Below are positions 32,670-43,218 of a stretch of 64,000 bases of DNA, piece by piece (within the stretch, counting starts at the first letter, position 1; every line of letters begins with the position of its first letter). Where the stretch lies: the NCBI GenBank assembly GCA_009599575.1, contig VWND01000073.1:1178001-1242000 (forward strand), written 5' to 3'. Under the pieces are notes generated by a model. The model saw nothing but the letters and a program-made list of their open reading frames with translations. It ran no database searches and was not told the DNA's origin. The stretch comes from Blumeriella jaapii. Its lineage: Eukaryota > Ascomycota > Leotiomycetes > Helotiales > Drepanopezizaceae. A program made the translations under genes and the position numbers.

Positions 32670-34373
32670 TCATGCCATCCGTTTCTCCAGCAGGAGCCTG
32701 CCCACCGGCACGCCCCCCTTGCCCACAAAGCGCGCATGGAGCCCGTCCCTCTCGAACACCTTGTGCGCCCGCACCCACGTCTGCCTCACGCTGCCTCGCA
32801 TGGTCCGGCCCTGGTACGGGCTGACCTTGTTCCGGAACAGCAGCTCCTCCCGGCCCACCACCCACTCCCGCGCGTCGTCGAACACGCAGATGTCGGCGTC
32901 CATGCCGGGTCGCAGCGCGCCCTTCTGGTGCGCCAGCCCGACGTGCTTCGCCGTGTTCAGCGCGCAGAGGCGGACGATGTCCAGGATGGAGAGGGGGCGG
33001 GCCGCCGAGGACGGCGGGGAGGAGGCGCGCGCCGTGGCTTCGGTCCAGAGGATGGGGAGGCCGAGACCCACGGAGGAGATGCCGCCCCAGGAGGCGAAGA
33101 AGTCGCCCTGCTCCGTCGCCTCGGCCTCGGCCTCGTCCTGGGGCCGCATCTCGCCGCGGACGGCCGGGCGGCCGGCGTTCGCCCCGCCGCCGCAGCCGGG
33201 GCCCAGGTGGGCGGGGAGCAGCTTGAGCGCGGGCGTGCAGGGGCTGTGGTCGCTGACGATGGTCTGGATCACGGAGTCGGGTCTCGCGATCTCGGCCCAC
33301 AGGCCGTCGCGGTTGACGGAGTTGCGGATGGGCGGGCAGCACTTGTGGCGCGTGTCGCCGTCCTCGACGTCCTCGCTGGCCAGCGCGAGGTAGTGGAAAC
33401 ACGTTTCCGCGGTGATCTTCACGCCTCGGGCCTGCGCGGCGCGCAAGATCGGGACGCCTTCCAGCGCGGACAGATGCACGATGTGCAGGTGCAGGCGGGG
33501 GGCGAGGTGCGCGAGAGAGAGGATCTCGTCGATGGCGTATGTCTCGAAGGCGGGGGGCCGCGAGTCGAGGAACGTGTCGTAGGAGGTGAGCCGGCCGGAC
33601 GGGGCGAGTGGAGGGAGGGAGATCTGGACGTCGTCGCCGACCGACGCCGTGATGGGCGGGATCATCTCGGCGTGGAACATGAGCGTCGTGGCCGCCGAGG
33701 CGAGCGTGGTCATGGCAAGGGCCACGTCGGCGCACGAGACGGCCGGGAACTCGTCGACCTGAATTCGAATGTCAGCATTCCCACTTGCATCGGCGCGTCG
33801 AGGACCTACGCCGCTCTCGATCAGAAAAGCCTTGAATCCTCGCACGCCCGCCTCCACGAGTGGCAGCAAGTCGTCGGCATTTCCGGGGATCACCCCCCCG
33901 TAGAACCCGACGTCGACCCAGCACTGGCCCTGCGCAGCCTGGATCTTCTCCTCCAAATTCTTGACGGTCGTGGTGGGCGGAATGGCATTCAACGGCATGT
34001 CTATCACCGTCGTCACCCCACCAGCGGCGGCGGCTCGCGTGCCGGTGTCGAAGCCCTCCCATTCTGTCCGGCCCGGCTCGTTCAGGTGAACGTGCGCATC
34101 CACGAGTCCGGGAAGCAGAAGGTGAGGCGTGTGATCGAGATATTCGGTGTTTGCTGGGAAGCTCGATGCGGGGAGGATGGTGGGCAGGATCGAGATGATG
34201 GTCCCGGTCTGGGGCGAGATGGTGATGGTGGCCGGGGAGATGGTCAGCGTGTTCTCCTGGTCGAAGATGGCGGCTCTGGAGGAGACGAGCACGGTGAGTG
34301 GGATGTTAGAGCATTGCGGAGGCGTGTAGACCGGTGTTGGGTAGGCGTTCTCGGGGCTCTCGTCGCGGGCCAT
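32670..34373 (-). CDS. Allantoinase
   Basis: The minus strand is open for 567 codons, but 51 bases (33809-33759) look like an in-frame intron (GTAGGT donor, gctgac branch, ttcag acceptor). Removing it gives 550 residues and the expected FLIESG-VDEFPAVS join. Allantoinase opens the hydantoin ring of allantoin to allantoate in purine-nitrogen use. Amidohydrolase metal motifs are present in order: DAHVHLNEPGRTEWEGF, the carboxylated Lys in GVRGFKAFL, FHAEM, HLHIVHLSALEG and TIVSDHSPC. The C-terminal GALRPGMDADICVFD block is typical. An inserted Gly/Ala/Glu-rich loop (GPGCGGGANAGRPAVRGEM) is lineage-specific. Upstream GATA motifs suggest nitrogen-catabolite control. Divergent from the NDUFAF2-like gene. 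Confidence 0.93.
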   Translation of the reverse strand: MARDESPENAYPTPVYTPPQCSNIPLTVLVSSRAAIFDQENTLTISPATITISPQTGTIISILPTILPASSFPANTEYLDHTPHLLLPGLVDAHVHLNEPGRTEWEGFDTGTRAAAAGGVTTVIDMPLNAIPPTTTVKNLEEKIQAAQGQCWVDVGFYGGVIPGNADDLLPLVEAGVRGFKAFLIESGVGPRRADASGNADIRIQVDEFPAVSCADVALAMTTLASAATTLMFHAEMIPPITASVGDDVQISLPPLAPSGRLTSYDTFLDSRPPAFETYAIDEILSLAHLAPRLHLHIVHLSALEGVPILRAAQARGVKITAETCFHYLALASEDVEDGDTRHKCCPPIRNSVNRDGLWAEIARPDSVIQTIVSDHSPCTPALKLLPAHLGPGCGGGANAGRPAVRGEMRPQDEAEAEATEQGDFFASWGGISSVGLGLPILWTEATARASSPPSSAARPLSILDIVRLCALNTAKHVGLAHQKGALRPGMDADICVFDDAREWVVGREELLFRNKVSPYQGRTMRGSVRQTWVRAHKVFERDGLHARFVGKGGVPVGRLLLEKRMA

Positions 34374-34511
34374 CGTGAGGGTCAGGGTGGGCCAGCGTGG
34401 CCACGTTCTCTCGGCGCGGAGAAACCACGACAGTCAATCCAATCGAGGACAGTCAGTCAAACCGAGGACGATGTGAAATGTCGAGAAGTGAATTGGCAAC
34501 AAAGAAGATCT

Positions 34512-34827
34512 TCTTATCGGAGATGGAGAACTTGCCAAGACCAGCCGTGAGTCGAGACGGATAGATAAGGCGGGCGTGCCAGAGCCGAAACTTCGTTGCG
34601 CGAAGGGCACAGGACCCAGAGAGACCTGGCGGGAAAGACGGTCAGACGAAGGACAGACGGCTGGAACCAAACGGCGTTTGTGTCGAGCAACGTGCCGAGC
34701 TGCGCTCCTGGATCTTGGAGGGGAACACAGAACGTGAGGATGTGTTGTTTTCACGTGAAGAGGTTTAGCGAAGTAAACAAGTGATTCCGAGCATCGCAGC
34801 CGAGATTGTGGGAGGCCTTATCTTATC
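34512..34827. promoter_or_regulatory. Cluster of GATA motifs between allantoinase and NDUFAF2-like gene
   Basis: CTTATC at 34512-34517, GATAAG at 34564-34569 and two overlapping copies at 34817-34827 (ccttatcttatc) lie upstream of the allantoinase ATG. Fungal AreA/Gln3-type GATA factors bind HGATAR and control allantoin-pathway genes. The paired site is the most convincing; occupancy is inference. Confidence 0.45.
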
Positions 34828-34942
34828 AGTGGCTGTGCTTACTAATACCGCAAGCGCACAGGGCTCGGTCTTCTGGTCGGGTCGGGATCATCAAAAGATC
34901 ATCGGAACCATCACAACCGCACAACCTCACAACCTCACAACC

Positions 34943-35689
34943 ATGCCGTCCAAACTCCCCAGCACATTCACGCAGGCTTGGTTCAAATGGAAAACGCTGA
35001 AACTGCCATGGCGCAAACGCTTCCTCGTCGGTATGAGTCTGCTCGAGCCCGTTCACGCCGGGTCAAGCCATCAGAGCTCCAACGCCTCCTAATGCTGCGC
35101 AGGTCTCGACCTCGAAGGGAACACCTTCTGGGAATTCCGCGACACGCTCTCCTCACACAAACACCGCATGCGCCGGATCGTGGAATACCCTCGCGCAACG
35201 CACTACAGCGAGGTCAAGATCTCGCCACAATGGCACCAATGGCTGCGACACACGCGAGCAGATCCCCCGTCCCTCACAGAACAATCGCAGGATCTGGTGC
35301 GGCAGCGGAACCTGAAGATGCTCGCTGCCCAGGCGGATGCGCGGTGGGCGGCAAAACCGAGTTTTATGGATGCGCCGCATCAGAGCCAACCGTTACCTGC
35401 TTTGGAGGTGAAGGATCCGGGAGGCTATGAGTCGCTGCAGGAGAGGAGGGACGCCGTGGCTACCCCGGAGACGAAAGGAGACTGCAAGCATGCCGACCAG
35501 CAGGGCGTCAAGACGCAGATCCCGGGCACGGGAGGCAATCGCCTCAACGAGACGCCGGCACACGAGAAGAAGAAGTTCAAGGAGGAGAATGCGCTGCAGC
35601 AAGATGATCCTTGGAAGGCCGCACGCGGTGGCCCAAGCGAGGAGTGGCAACCCCAAGCTTGGGGTGGCAACGTGGCGGCGAGGAGGTGA
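34943..35689 (+). CDS. NDUFAF2-like complex I assembly factor (NDUFA12 family)
   Basis: Two exons, 34943-35030 and 35103-35689, give 224 residues. The donor is GTATGA, the acceptor gcgcag, and the split Gly codon gives FLVGLDLEGNTFWEFRDTL. The sequence AWFKWKTLKLPWRKRFLVG, the NTFWEF motif, RMRRIVEYPRATHYSEVKIS and PQWHQWLRHTRADPPSL are the NDUFA12/NDUFAF2 family core. The long charged C-terminal extension (EKKKFKEENALQQDDPWK) is typical of the assembly-factor branch (mimitin/B17.2L) rather than the structural subunit. It would act in the mitochondrial matrix on assembling NADH:ubiquinone oxidoreductase. The start is the ATG after repeated caacctcac. Confidence 0.85.
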
Positions 35690-36181
35690 TAATACCATAA
35701 AGCTTGCATCACGTCTCGACGCATTGGTTACGATTGAAGTTCGGGCTTGAGTGGCCAACGAAAGTAGCCTCTTGCGAGTTGACGGCTAGTGCCGATTCTC
35801 CTGAGGGACCACCGTTCGTGATTTTCTTTGACATAGCCATCGAATCAGTGTGTGGGCGATCGCCACTCCCGTCTTTCTGGCTATCTCATTGTGCTTAATC
35901 GTACTCTTTCGCAAGTCAATTCTAATAGGGAGAGCGCTTGATACACATGCCGCGCGCCTCACAGGGCACAGAGCGCGAGAAGGCATAGGCGGGCATTTAT
36001 AAGACCAGTGTTGCGAGTGCAATAGACTCCTAGTATTGCGAGTTCTTTCTCCCGGCGCCTTGTCCCTTAATTGTGTTGGGTCTTTCATGTCATCCAAAAA
36101 TCGCACTAGTAATTACATTTTACATTGCACTATCGACAGAAGAAACGGTGCTGTTAGCTCTCTAGACGCGACCAAGTTTTG
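35690..36181. other. Convergent intergenic spacer
   Basis: This is the 3' ends of the NDUFAF2-like and spherulin-4-like genes. No gene seen. Confidence 0.5.
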
Positions 36182-37344
36182 TTAATGCTCAGCCATATCC
36201 TTCACAAACCCCTTCCACCCCTCCCAAAAGCTGGAGTAATAGTCTACGGACAAGCCGGTCAAGAAGACGCTTCCTGTCGCATTTCTAAGCTCCTCTACGA
36301 AACTCTTTTGCGTTTCGCGGGAAACGGTATCTGGAAGGCTGTGTACCATTGCAGCCATGTGAGTCCGGTCGAGGTTGGTCGACGTTTGGAAATCGGTAAT
36401 GGTCTTGTTAAATCCGTGGTCCTTCCAATCGCTATATGTTTTTTCGAATACGACCGAGATGTCGCAAAAGGGCATGTACCGTGTGTCTGGAATCATGCCC
36501 GGGTTGTGGATTATCTGGGTCCAAGTTAGCGAGCAGGTTCAAAGCGTCCACTGGAAGCTCATTGGCATGTTTGGACGTGAGGATAGCTTTGCTCTGGCTC
36601 CCATGTCGCCTTGAACGCCTTGCTACTCATTTGACAGAGGAGAGAAAGGAGAGATCCACTCACCAGAGGTGACCTTCCAAATCCTTCATCTCCTCGAATA
36701 ACGTTCGCAAGTTCTTCCAAGTACGCTTGGCTTTGCATCGTCCACCCTCCCGGCGTCTCATCCAGGAATATCCCCCTCATGCCCAAGTTCGGGATTGCAG
36801 CAAACTTCGACCACGCCGAATAGATTTTTATCTCCTGCATTGCAAGGCCAAGATTCCGGGTCGTCCAGCTCGTGGAGACATACCCGACGGTTCTCACATT
36901 GGGATACGAGTTCAGCTTGGTAACAGCCTTTGCATAATCTACATGTGGCTTGTCAGCAGAGCCAGGCCCACTTTGCGGGTTGATGATTGCTGTGAAATTC
37001 AGATGTCGATGACGCTCGGCTCTGCTTCATGTCAGTTTGCTTCCCCCAACCTCACTTGCCAAACACCGAAAGAACGAGGTTACGCACGCTTTGAACAACG
37101 GGTTCCAAGCACCCTCGTGGGGATAGATATAGAGCGGGACGATGATGTCCGCCGGTGCCGCTTGTGACGGCCGCGATTCGTGCTTCCTCTTCAGGCCGAA
37201 GACCACGGCCGTGGGCACCACGATCATGGCTATGATTATCAGGATGATGAGCAAGACGATCCAGCATGGGATTGTGCAGCTTCGTTGCTTCGGCTGCTTG
37301 CGCTTGCCATGCTCGAGGCTCGGCGAGGGTTGTTCGGCCGACAT
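36182..37344 (-). CDS. Spherulation-specific family 4 (spherulin 4-like) membrane-anchored protein
   Basis: Three minus-strand exons, 37344-37088, 37021-36664 and 36514-36182, give 315 residues. The splices use GTGCGT/gcag and GTGAGT/cccag with phases that agree. The start is the first ATG (MSAEQPSPSLEHGK). A basic stretch and one membrane span (WIVLLIILIIIAMIVVPTAV, residues about 28-48) precede the extracellular part. The domain shows ADIIVPLYIYPHEGAWNPLF, FTAIINPQSGPGS, VRTVGYVSTSW, MRGIFLDETPG and IIHNPGMIPDTRYM. This is the spherulin-4 pattern: a TIM-barrel, glycosidase-like fold with an Asp/Glu pair in the FLDE motif. Named after a Physarum encystment transcript; fungal members are related to GH114/GH135-like hydrolases. 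The substrate here is unknown. The N-terminal span implies a type II membrane protein. Confidence 0.85.
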
Positions 37345-38987
37345 GTGTGCGGCTGGTGGCGCCCGGCCGCGGCGGAAGCGAGGAAACGGGTGTAGGTAGG
37401 TAGCAGTGGATGGCCGGTCTGGCACCTTGGCTGAGCCGCGCTGTGGTGTTGTCTCTCAAGCCAAGAGGAACATGTCAAAGGGCCTGGTTGTGGGAATGAG
37501 TGAGGTCGCTGGACACGAAAGCTCACGAACGGCATGTGTACTGTGTCAAGCGTCACTCGGAACACATCATCGGCGCGTGGGCAGCGGGGGATCCTGCTGG
37601 TGGGTATGGGCTCTTTCTTTTTTAACGAGCCCGACTGCATTCTCGGCATCCCGACCATTTAAAGGGTGCGAACATCGGGCTCCCCGAGATCAGACGGGCC
37701 ACGCATGGAGTGTGCGGCTGGGCATGCCGACGGTCGGCCACGGCGTGATCAGTTTTGAGCGAGAGAGAGAGAGAGAGAGAGAGGTCTCGCTGATAATGCA
37801 GCACTTCGTGATCGCCGCGCTGTTGTCTCTACGTGTGGAGCGTGGTGGTTTAAAGTTGTGCTATCTGACGAGCTGGGTACGTTTGCGGCAGCTGGCGTTG
37901 CGTTTCAGCCTCGAAAGGGAGCGAAGTTGGGGTAAATCTACAGCACATCTCGTGTTCAGCTGGCTCGATCCCACGCGCCCCTCCACGTCCCCCCTTTTTT
38001 CCATGAGCGATAAATGGCTATCAGCAGTTGCGGCATTTCAGGATCGAGGAGCGACGGAAGGGCTTACGTCTTCTCTGAGGATCAAGAAGCGTCTTGCCCT
38101 CCCCTGGGTACCCATCTCATCTTGTGAGCACATGCTATCGTCGTCGGCTCGCATTCATCATCGAGTCCGAGCTGCCTATTGCTCGCTGCGCAGACGCAAA
38201 GTATCCGGATGTATTTGTGTACAGTATAGACAGTGTAATAAATAGATATCTATTTATTTCTTGATTGAGCATGCTTTGCTGTCCTCATCTATCTATAAAC
38301 TTAAGCGAGTTGTTAGCGCTCTTTGTTCGGCAATCACTAGGCGACTCTACTGTACTGTAACCTGCGCTCACTCGCTCAGTGATCGTCAGTCAAGTACAGT
38401 ACAGATACTGTGAGGCATTCGCAAACCGCGAATGATGCGGTCACTATAACATAGAGTACTGTACATACAGAGTACAGGAAGCTGCTTCATACGTGGGTCA
38501 TCTATTGGGCGGCGAACATGACATAAACCTATAAACCAAGGCTTTGCTGACGCCTACTTACAGTACAGTACCTACGGCGGGGATCGCCGGGTGATGCACA
38601 ACTACTGCTATTAATAAAGATCCCGGTGGGATGGTGGGAGGCTTTACCCGGCGAACTTTCCTTCGGGGTTGGTGATTGGCTCCTGGGGTTCTGGACCCTT
38701 ACAGTACTGGGGGCTCAGAATTTTTGGGCGCGGAATCAGTGAGATCGGTGTACATACAGTAAGAGAGAGAGTACAGTACCGTTGTCCTTTGGTGTTGTAA
38801 GGGTGTGAGATAATGGCAGGTTGTAGAGGCATGTTTCTGTTCGGTTGTACAAGTTGATGTAGAAGGTCTTCATCTTCTTTTCCTTGGGCCCCAATAGTCT
38901 CATCTTATTAGTTCACAAATTACGGCCGTGGTAATTTTTACTCCGGTCCAGTATGGTAAAGTAGGCATGTCGGCGACCCCTTCTGTC
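37345..38987. other. Gene-poor spacer
   Basis: No gene is supported. It holds a (GA)n run at about 37760-37784 and scattered tacagtac motifs (38343-38580). A 279-codon plus frame (37406-38245) passes straight through the GA repeat and has no recognisable domain, so it was not called. Confidence 0.45.
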
Positions 38988-39661
38988 TCAGTGTTCCTCC
39001 CTCTTCACCCTCGGCGAATCTCTCATCTCGAGAGATCGGGGACCCAGCATCCAGTCCTGCATAGCCAACCACTCGCTCCACTTGATCTCTGCCATCTGTA
39101 TCTCCTGCTCGCTCGCGTTCTTCAGCGGCGTGATGAACGGCACCGTCTCGTTGGGGCCCATGTCGTACGCCTCCTTGACCTTGAGCCAGTTCGCACTCTT
39201 GGACGCAAACATGTAGTTCCGGCGCTCGATCTCGTGTAAGGAAGAGATGCCGCCCTGCCAGTCGTCCCCAAAGAGCCGTGCAGGGCGCGGGGGGTGTCGT
39301 TCCCCGTGACGATCATCCTCCGTATGTACGGTATGAGGGAGACGGAGTGCGCCTGGGGCGAGAGAATCGGCGTGGCCATGGGCTGCTGCGGAGAGCCGGC
39401 GCGCGGAGATGATGGGTTGGAGTTTATGATGGGGTAGGGGTGCTTTTGGTAGGGCAGCTGGATGTTCATGAACGCCGCCAGGGCCTGCACCGGTTGCGAG
39501 TGTTGCGCGTGGTCGATGAAGTACTTCAGGCAGCTCAGGAAGAGCGGATACCAGTCGAAGATGTCGAAATCCGTGGCGTTCGCTGGTCGTGAGGGACTGC
39601 CGTATTGGGGCGGGGACTGGAAGGCTTGCGAAGGCATGCCGCCTCGGTTGTTGAATGCCAT
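38988..39661 (-). CDS. Conserved fungal protein of unknown function; one frameshift in a G6 run
   Basis: A single exon from the ATG at 39661 to the stop at 38988. The frame breaks at the G6/C6 homopolymer 39289-39294; one extra base there restores NDTPPRPARLFGDDWQGG and gives 224 residues. Before the break: MAFNNRGGMPSQAFQSPPQY, ATDFDIFDWYPLFLSCLKYF, SVSLIPYIRRMIVTGN. After it: ISSLHEIERRNYMFASKS, NWLKVKEAYDMGPNETVPFI and KWSEWLAMQDWMLGPRSLEM. Both halves resemble one family of about 220-260 residue proteins that I recall across Pezizomycotina, with no established function. No signal peptide or membrane span. The gene is short and well preserved apart from the single break. Confidence 0.75.
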
Positions 39662-40205
39662 CGTTCGCAGTCTGTCTGTGTCAGAGCAGATCAATCGACA
39701 GATGGAACACGACGGCGCGGGAGAGGAGGAAGAGGAGGAAAGAAAGCGAGTCGTACCGATTGCAATCGAGCTCAGGAGCTGGCAATCCGCAGGGGCTGGA
39801 GAGGCTCCTCCCTACCTCCGTATCGATCTCCTGGACGGCCGGCTTCGCCTCTTCTTGAAGACGAGGATGGAATGAGGAAGAGGAGGGAGACGGGTGCGCA
39901 ACGTCTCCAGCAACGCGCTTCGTACCGTCGGTGCTGTCGGGAAGAGCGCGCAGGGCTGGCGATGTGTGAGAGGGGGGGACTGCTCGAGAACCGGAGAAAA
40001 GTCTTCAGCCATGGCGACGCTGCACCGCATGGCCAGACACGGCCCTTATATAGATGGCGGAGACAGCCATGGCGACTGGAGTGCAGAACGATGTGGTCTC
40101 CGAAGGAGGGGAAGAGACATGCAAGCGGAGCGAGAGCGAAGAGCGAGGAGCGGAAGCAGTGGAGTGGAGGTGGTGGTGCGTTCGAGGCGACGTCCAATTC
40201 TGCTC
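39662..40205. other. Upstream region, no gene seen
   Basis: This is the promoter side of the gene at 38988-39661. A possible 5'-UTR splice acceptor (ctgacacag on the minus strand, about 39676-39684) precedes the ATG. GA-rich stretches occur at 39718-39745. Confidence 0.35.
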
Positions 40206-40338
40206 GGTCCAGCACCACACATCCAGTCCAACACCGCACATCCAGTCAACAACACCGCACATCCAGTCCAACAACACCGCACATCCAGTCCAACACCGCA
40301 CAGTACATCCAGCACCGCATCGCACGTCCAGTCCAGCA
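40206..40338. repeat. Minisatellite, unit about 19-22 bp (accgcacatccagtccaaca)
   Basis: About six imperfect units of accgcacatccagtcca with 0-5 extra bases between. All six frames read through as His/Pro/Ser/Gln-rich or Cys/Leu-rich repeats without protein character. There is no spacer structure of the CRISPR kind, as expected in a nuclear genome. Confidence 0.8.
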
Positions 40339-42527
40339 CGGGCATGGCACTTGACTCCATCCAGACCGGGACCGACGAAGCAGTTGGAAATGCGAGCAAG
40401 GAGGACTTGCAGCTACAGAGCCATGCTGAGTGGCCGTGTCTCTGATCGGCTCAGAAATGCCCACGTCCCGAGCAAGAGACACTGCAGACGGTCTGCAAAG
40501 AAAAAAGCACTCGCTCAGCCGGCCTGACGAGCGGTTCGGGACGCCGTGCCACGACCACCGCCTGCGTCGAGCTGGGGAACGATCAACATTCACGCACCTG
40601 AAGGAGCGGGCATCTCACGCTTCCCCATCGTGCCACAAGCCCGCGCGTGGCTCCGAGAAAGGGACAGACAAGAAACCGCCGGATGCAGCGGCCACTCGAC
40701 ACTGGCACTGATGGATCGAGGAGCAGACTCGTGGCAGAGGGCTCGCCCTTCGGCTGAGGCTAATGCTCTGTCCAGCCTCGCAGCAGCAGCAGCAGCAGCA
40801 GCATCAGGATCTGTGAGGCGGTCTTCTGCGGCTTCATACGAGCATCGGCGGGCGGCCACACAGCCACGGCGTGCCCGCGGACTCGAGGCCTTCCCAGCAT
40901 GCACTGCTATGCGGATCACCCGCCTGCAACCCAGATATCTGGGACAGCTGGCGGCAGCCAGTCCTAGAAATACCACGTCTTCGAGAGATTTGGGGACGCT
41001 TCCCTCCTTACACGGCATTTGGCTGCTTCGCAAAAGAAAGGAGGGCTGGCTTGGTGGCTGAGAGATGTGCATCCAGTGAACGGCAAGGGCAACCTTACAC
41101 AGGCGCCTTGTTCTTCCCATCGTCGACGAGGGTGGTTATACAAGCATCGTCTCCGAGTCTACGGGCCGATATTGGCAGATGTAACGGCTTGGATGACGAG
41201 TTCGGGCGTGTGGTGACGCTCTCCTGGGGCTAGTCGTCTATGTCTTGCAGCTCTCCGTATCTCTCAATCCCGGCATAGTGCCATCGCTATCGTTGCTTCT
41301 TTTTTGGCAATTTACAGCTGACTGGCGAGAACAGGGGAGATCTGGACTTCAGCATCCTTTCCAGGCTAAGGATAAGGCTGACGAGCCGCCCCTACCAGAA
41401 CCTAATCTAGATTACAAGCAGCTCCCAGCACCAATAATGACCTATCGTTTTCTGTCTCTCGTATATCGATCGGTATTTTCGGCCCTTTACTCCTCAACCT
41501 TTTGTTTACACTAAATCTCCTACCATGCTTTTTCGCTGCAACCTCTTCGTGCTGAGGTCATACACCTACTATACGGGCTTAGGTTCCGTCGACATCTCAG
41601 TTCATTGAAGTCTCAGATGTCAGATCTTCTGCGATCGCAGACATACACTTCTGTTTACATTGTCTCCCTGCTCTCTTGTCTCATCCGTATGCGACACTTG
41701 CGGATCTTTATAGATCACCCAGCAGTACGCCCAACATTGCTCTTGACGGGTGGCATGTTGCAGCCTCAGATCATTGCCGTGTCACATTGGTATGCATGCC
41801 GGTGCTACAAGACCACTGGGCAATCCTTGTACTGCTGTCTGGGGAAATTGTCTCCAAAGAGAGAAATAGGCTCTTCTGCACGATCTGCGAATTTGAATAT
41901 GTTTTTGCTTAGGTCGCGTTGTCTTTCGAAATCACACCCCAGAGGCATGTTATCACATCACTCGTCATAAACAGTCCTTGGTTAGGACATTCCGAATCTA
42001 GTATTTTGAAAGAAGCTGTGCAAACCGGATGAGTGATTTCCAGTAATTATCTCAGTTAAAGGTCCCCCAAGTTTTGCATTTTGACTGTAAGCGCGGTCAT
42101 TTTGCTAACTGGATGGTTAGAAAGAAACATTGCTCGTGTTTGGCCACGAAAGCGGTTTGGCCAAGATTAACCAACTCCGCCCTCTCCCGTATCCATAGAC
42201 TAGCAAACCGAACAGAATCACCCTTTTGGAAATCGTGCCGAACCCCCGGCGGGGAAATGTTCCTATGGGCATTGGTGAGTTTGTTCTTGTAAAAGGATTG
42301 GTATAAGATGAACATCTGCTGCTCGGCTGGCCAGATTCCCGCCTGGCGCTCTGTTACAGTATTGTACAAGCGCAAGCTTAAGGAACGAAATCACGGGATG
42401 CAAGCTTCGGATGGAGGTGGTAAGAAACGATTGAACTATGGACTAACACCATTCACTCCATCAACCTCGTCAATGCCCATCCGCCCACGTCTAGGATATG
42501 CTCAATTTCTAAAAACTGTTTTCCAGG
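40339..42527. other. Gene-poor region, no supported gene
   Basis: It contains a (CAG)7 run at about 40783-40803. Two overlapping frames of 171 and 176 codons on opposite strands (40546-41120) lack domains and contain the Ala-run translation of the repeat. The DNA after 41250 is of average composition with only short frames. Confidence 0.4.
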
Positions 42528-43100
42528 CAAATGCATTCTTCACCTCTGCAACCAGAGAAAATTTGATCGATGAGTTCACACTTTTCACCAATCCGTCAGC
42601 AATGCTATTACTACTTGGTCAATTCTTTCTGGACGTTACATACCTCCTGTTTGCAATCCAAGGACATCTGCTCAGAGCAAGGATAGGATTTCGAAATGGC
42701 GGGCGTAACGGGGATACGATCCAGACAAATGCATTGATCACCATCGCAACCAGAGAAATCTCGATTGAGAAGTTCACACTTATCACCAATCCGTCAGCAA
42801 TGCTACTACTATTTACTTGGGCAACTCTTTCTAGACGTCACATACCTCGTGTTTGCAATCCAAGGGCATCTGCTCAGGGCATGGATAGGATCTCGAAACG
42901 TCGGGCGTAACGGGGATACGATCCTGACAAACGCATCGTTCACCATCGCAACCAGAGAAATCTCGATTAATGAGTTCACACTTATCACCAATCCGTCAGC
43001 AATGCTACTACTATTTGCTTGGGCAACTCTTTCTAGACGTCACATACCTCGTGTTTGCAATCCAAGGGCATCTGCTCAGGGCAAGGATAGGATCTCGAAC
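42528..43100. repeat. Tandem repeat of about 200 bp, nearly three copies
   Basis: Copies start at 42528, 42726 and 42928 (periods 198 and 202 bp), each beginning caaa(t/c)gcat. Copies 2 and 3 are almost identical; copy 1 (42528) is more diverged. On the minus strand each unit holds a 78-nt exon-like block and about 120 bp of intron-like DNA; see the secreted protein gene below. Confidence 0.9.
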
Positions 43101-43218
43101 CCCCAGGACGGGTATAAACGGCGAACGTAAAGGGTTGGACGGAGTTGGCGGGGGGGTCGGTAGGAGCGGCGGTTGCGACGGAGCTGATTGCCACGAGAGC
43201 GATGATAGAGAACTGCAT
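42545..43218 (-). CDS. Small secreted Cys-containing protein with tandemly repeated exon-intron units
   Basis: The ATG at 43218 opens a signal peptide (MQFSIIALVAISSVATAAP) and a short mature region ending SRSYPCPEQMPLDCKHE. Exon 1 (43218-43048) ends at a GTATGT donor, phase 0. After an intron with a gctgac branch and gtcag acceptor, exon 2 (42923-42846, 78 nt) reads DRIPVTPDVSRSYPCPEQMP, LDCKHE, and ends at an identical GTATGT donor. A third unit (42721-42644) reads DRIPVTPAISKSYPCSEQMS, LDCKQE, but its acceptor is CTG instead of CAG, so it may be skipped or dead. A TTGCAG acceptor at 42546-42548 begins the last exon, which ends at once in one frame. If intron 1 is not spliced, the product is 61 residues ending KHEVCDV. 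Each unit carries one Cx7C pair. Secretion is clear; function, final exon and isoform are uncertain. Confidence 0.55.

Noticed and set aside
32529..34550. 673-codon plus-strand frame
   Set aside because: It lies opposite allantoinase and is a GC-driven mirror of that gene; no domains of its own.
37406..38245. 279-codon plus-strand frame
   Set aside because: It passes through a (GA)n repeat (EREREREREV), has no domain and overlaps the spherulin gene promoter.
40206..40338. CRISPR-like array
   Set aside because: Units are contiguous with no unique spacers of constant size, and the genome is a fungus.
40546..41120. Two overlapping frames on opposite strands (171 and 176 codons)
   Set aside because: No domains; Ala run from a CAG repeat; typical GC-rich chance frames.
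42308..43130. Plus-strand frames through the 200-bp tandem repeat
   Set aside because: The minus strand has a signal peptide, consistent splice sites and phase; plus frames break between copies and lack a coherent protein.
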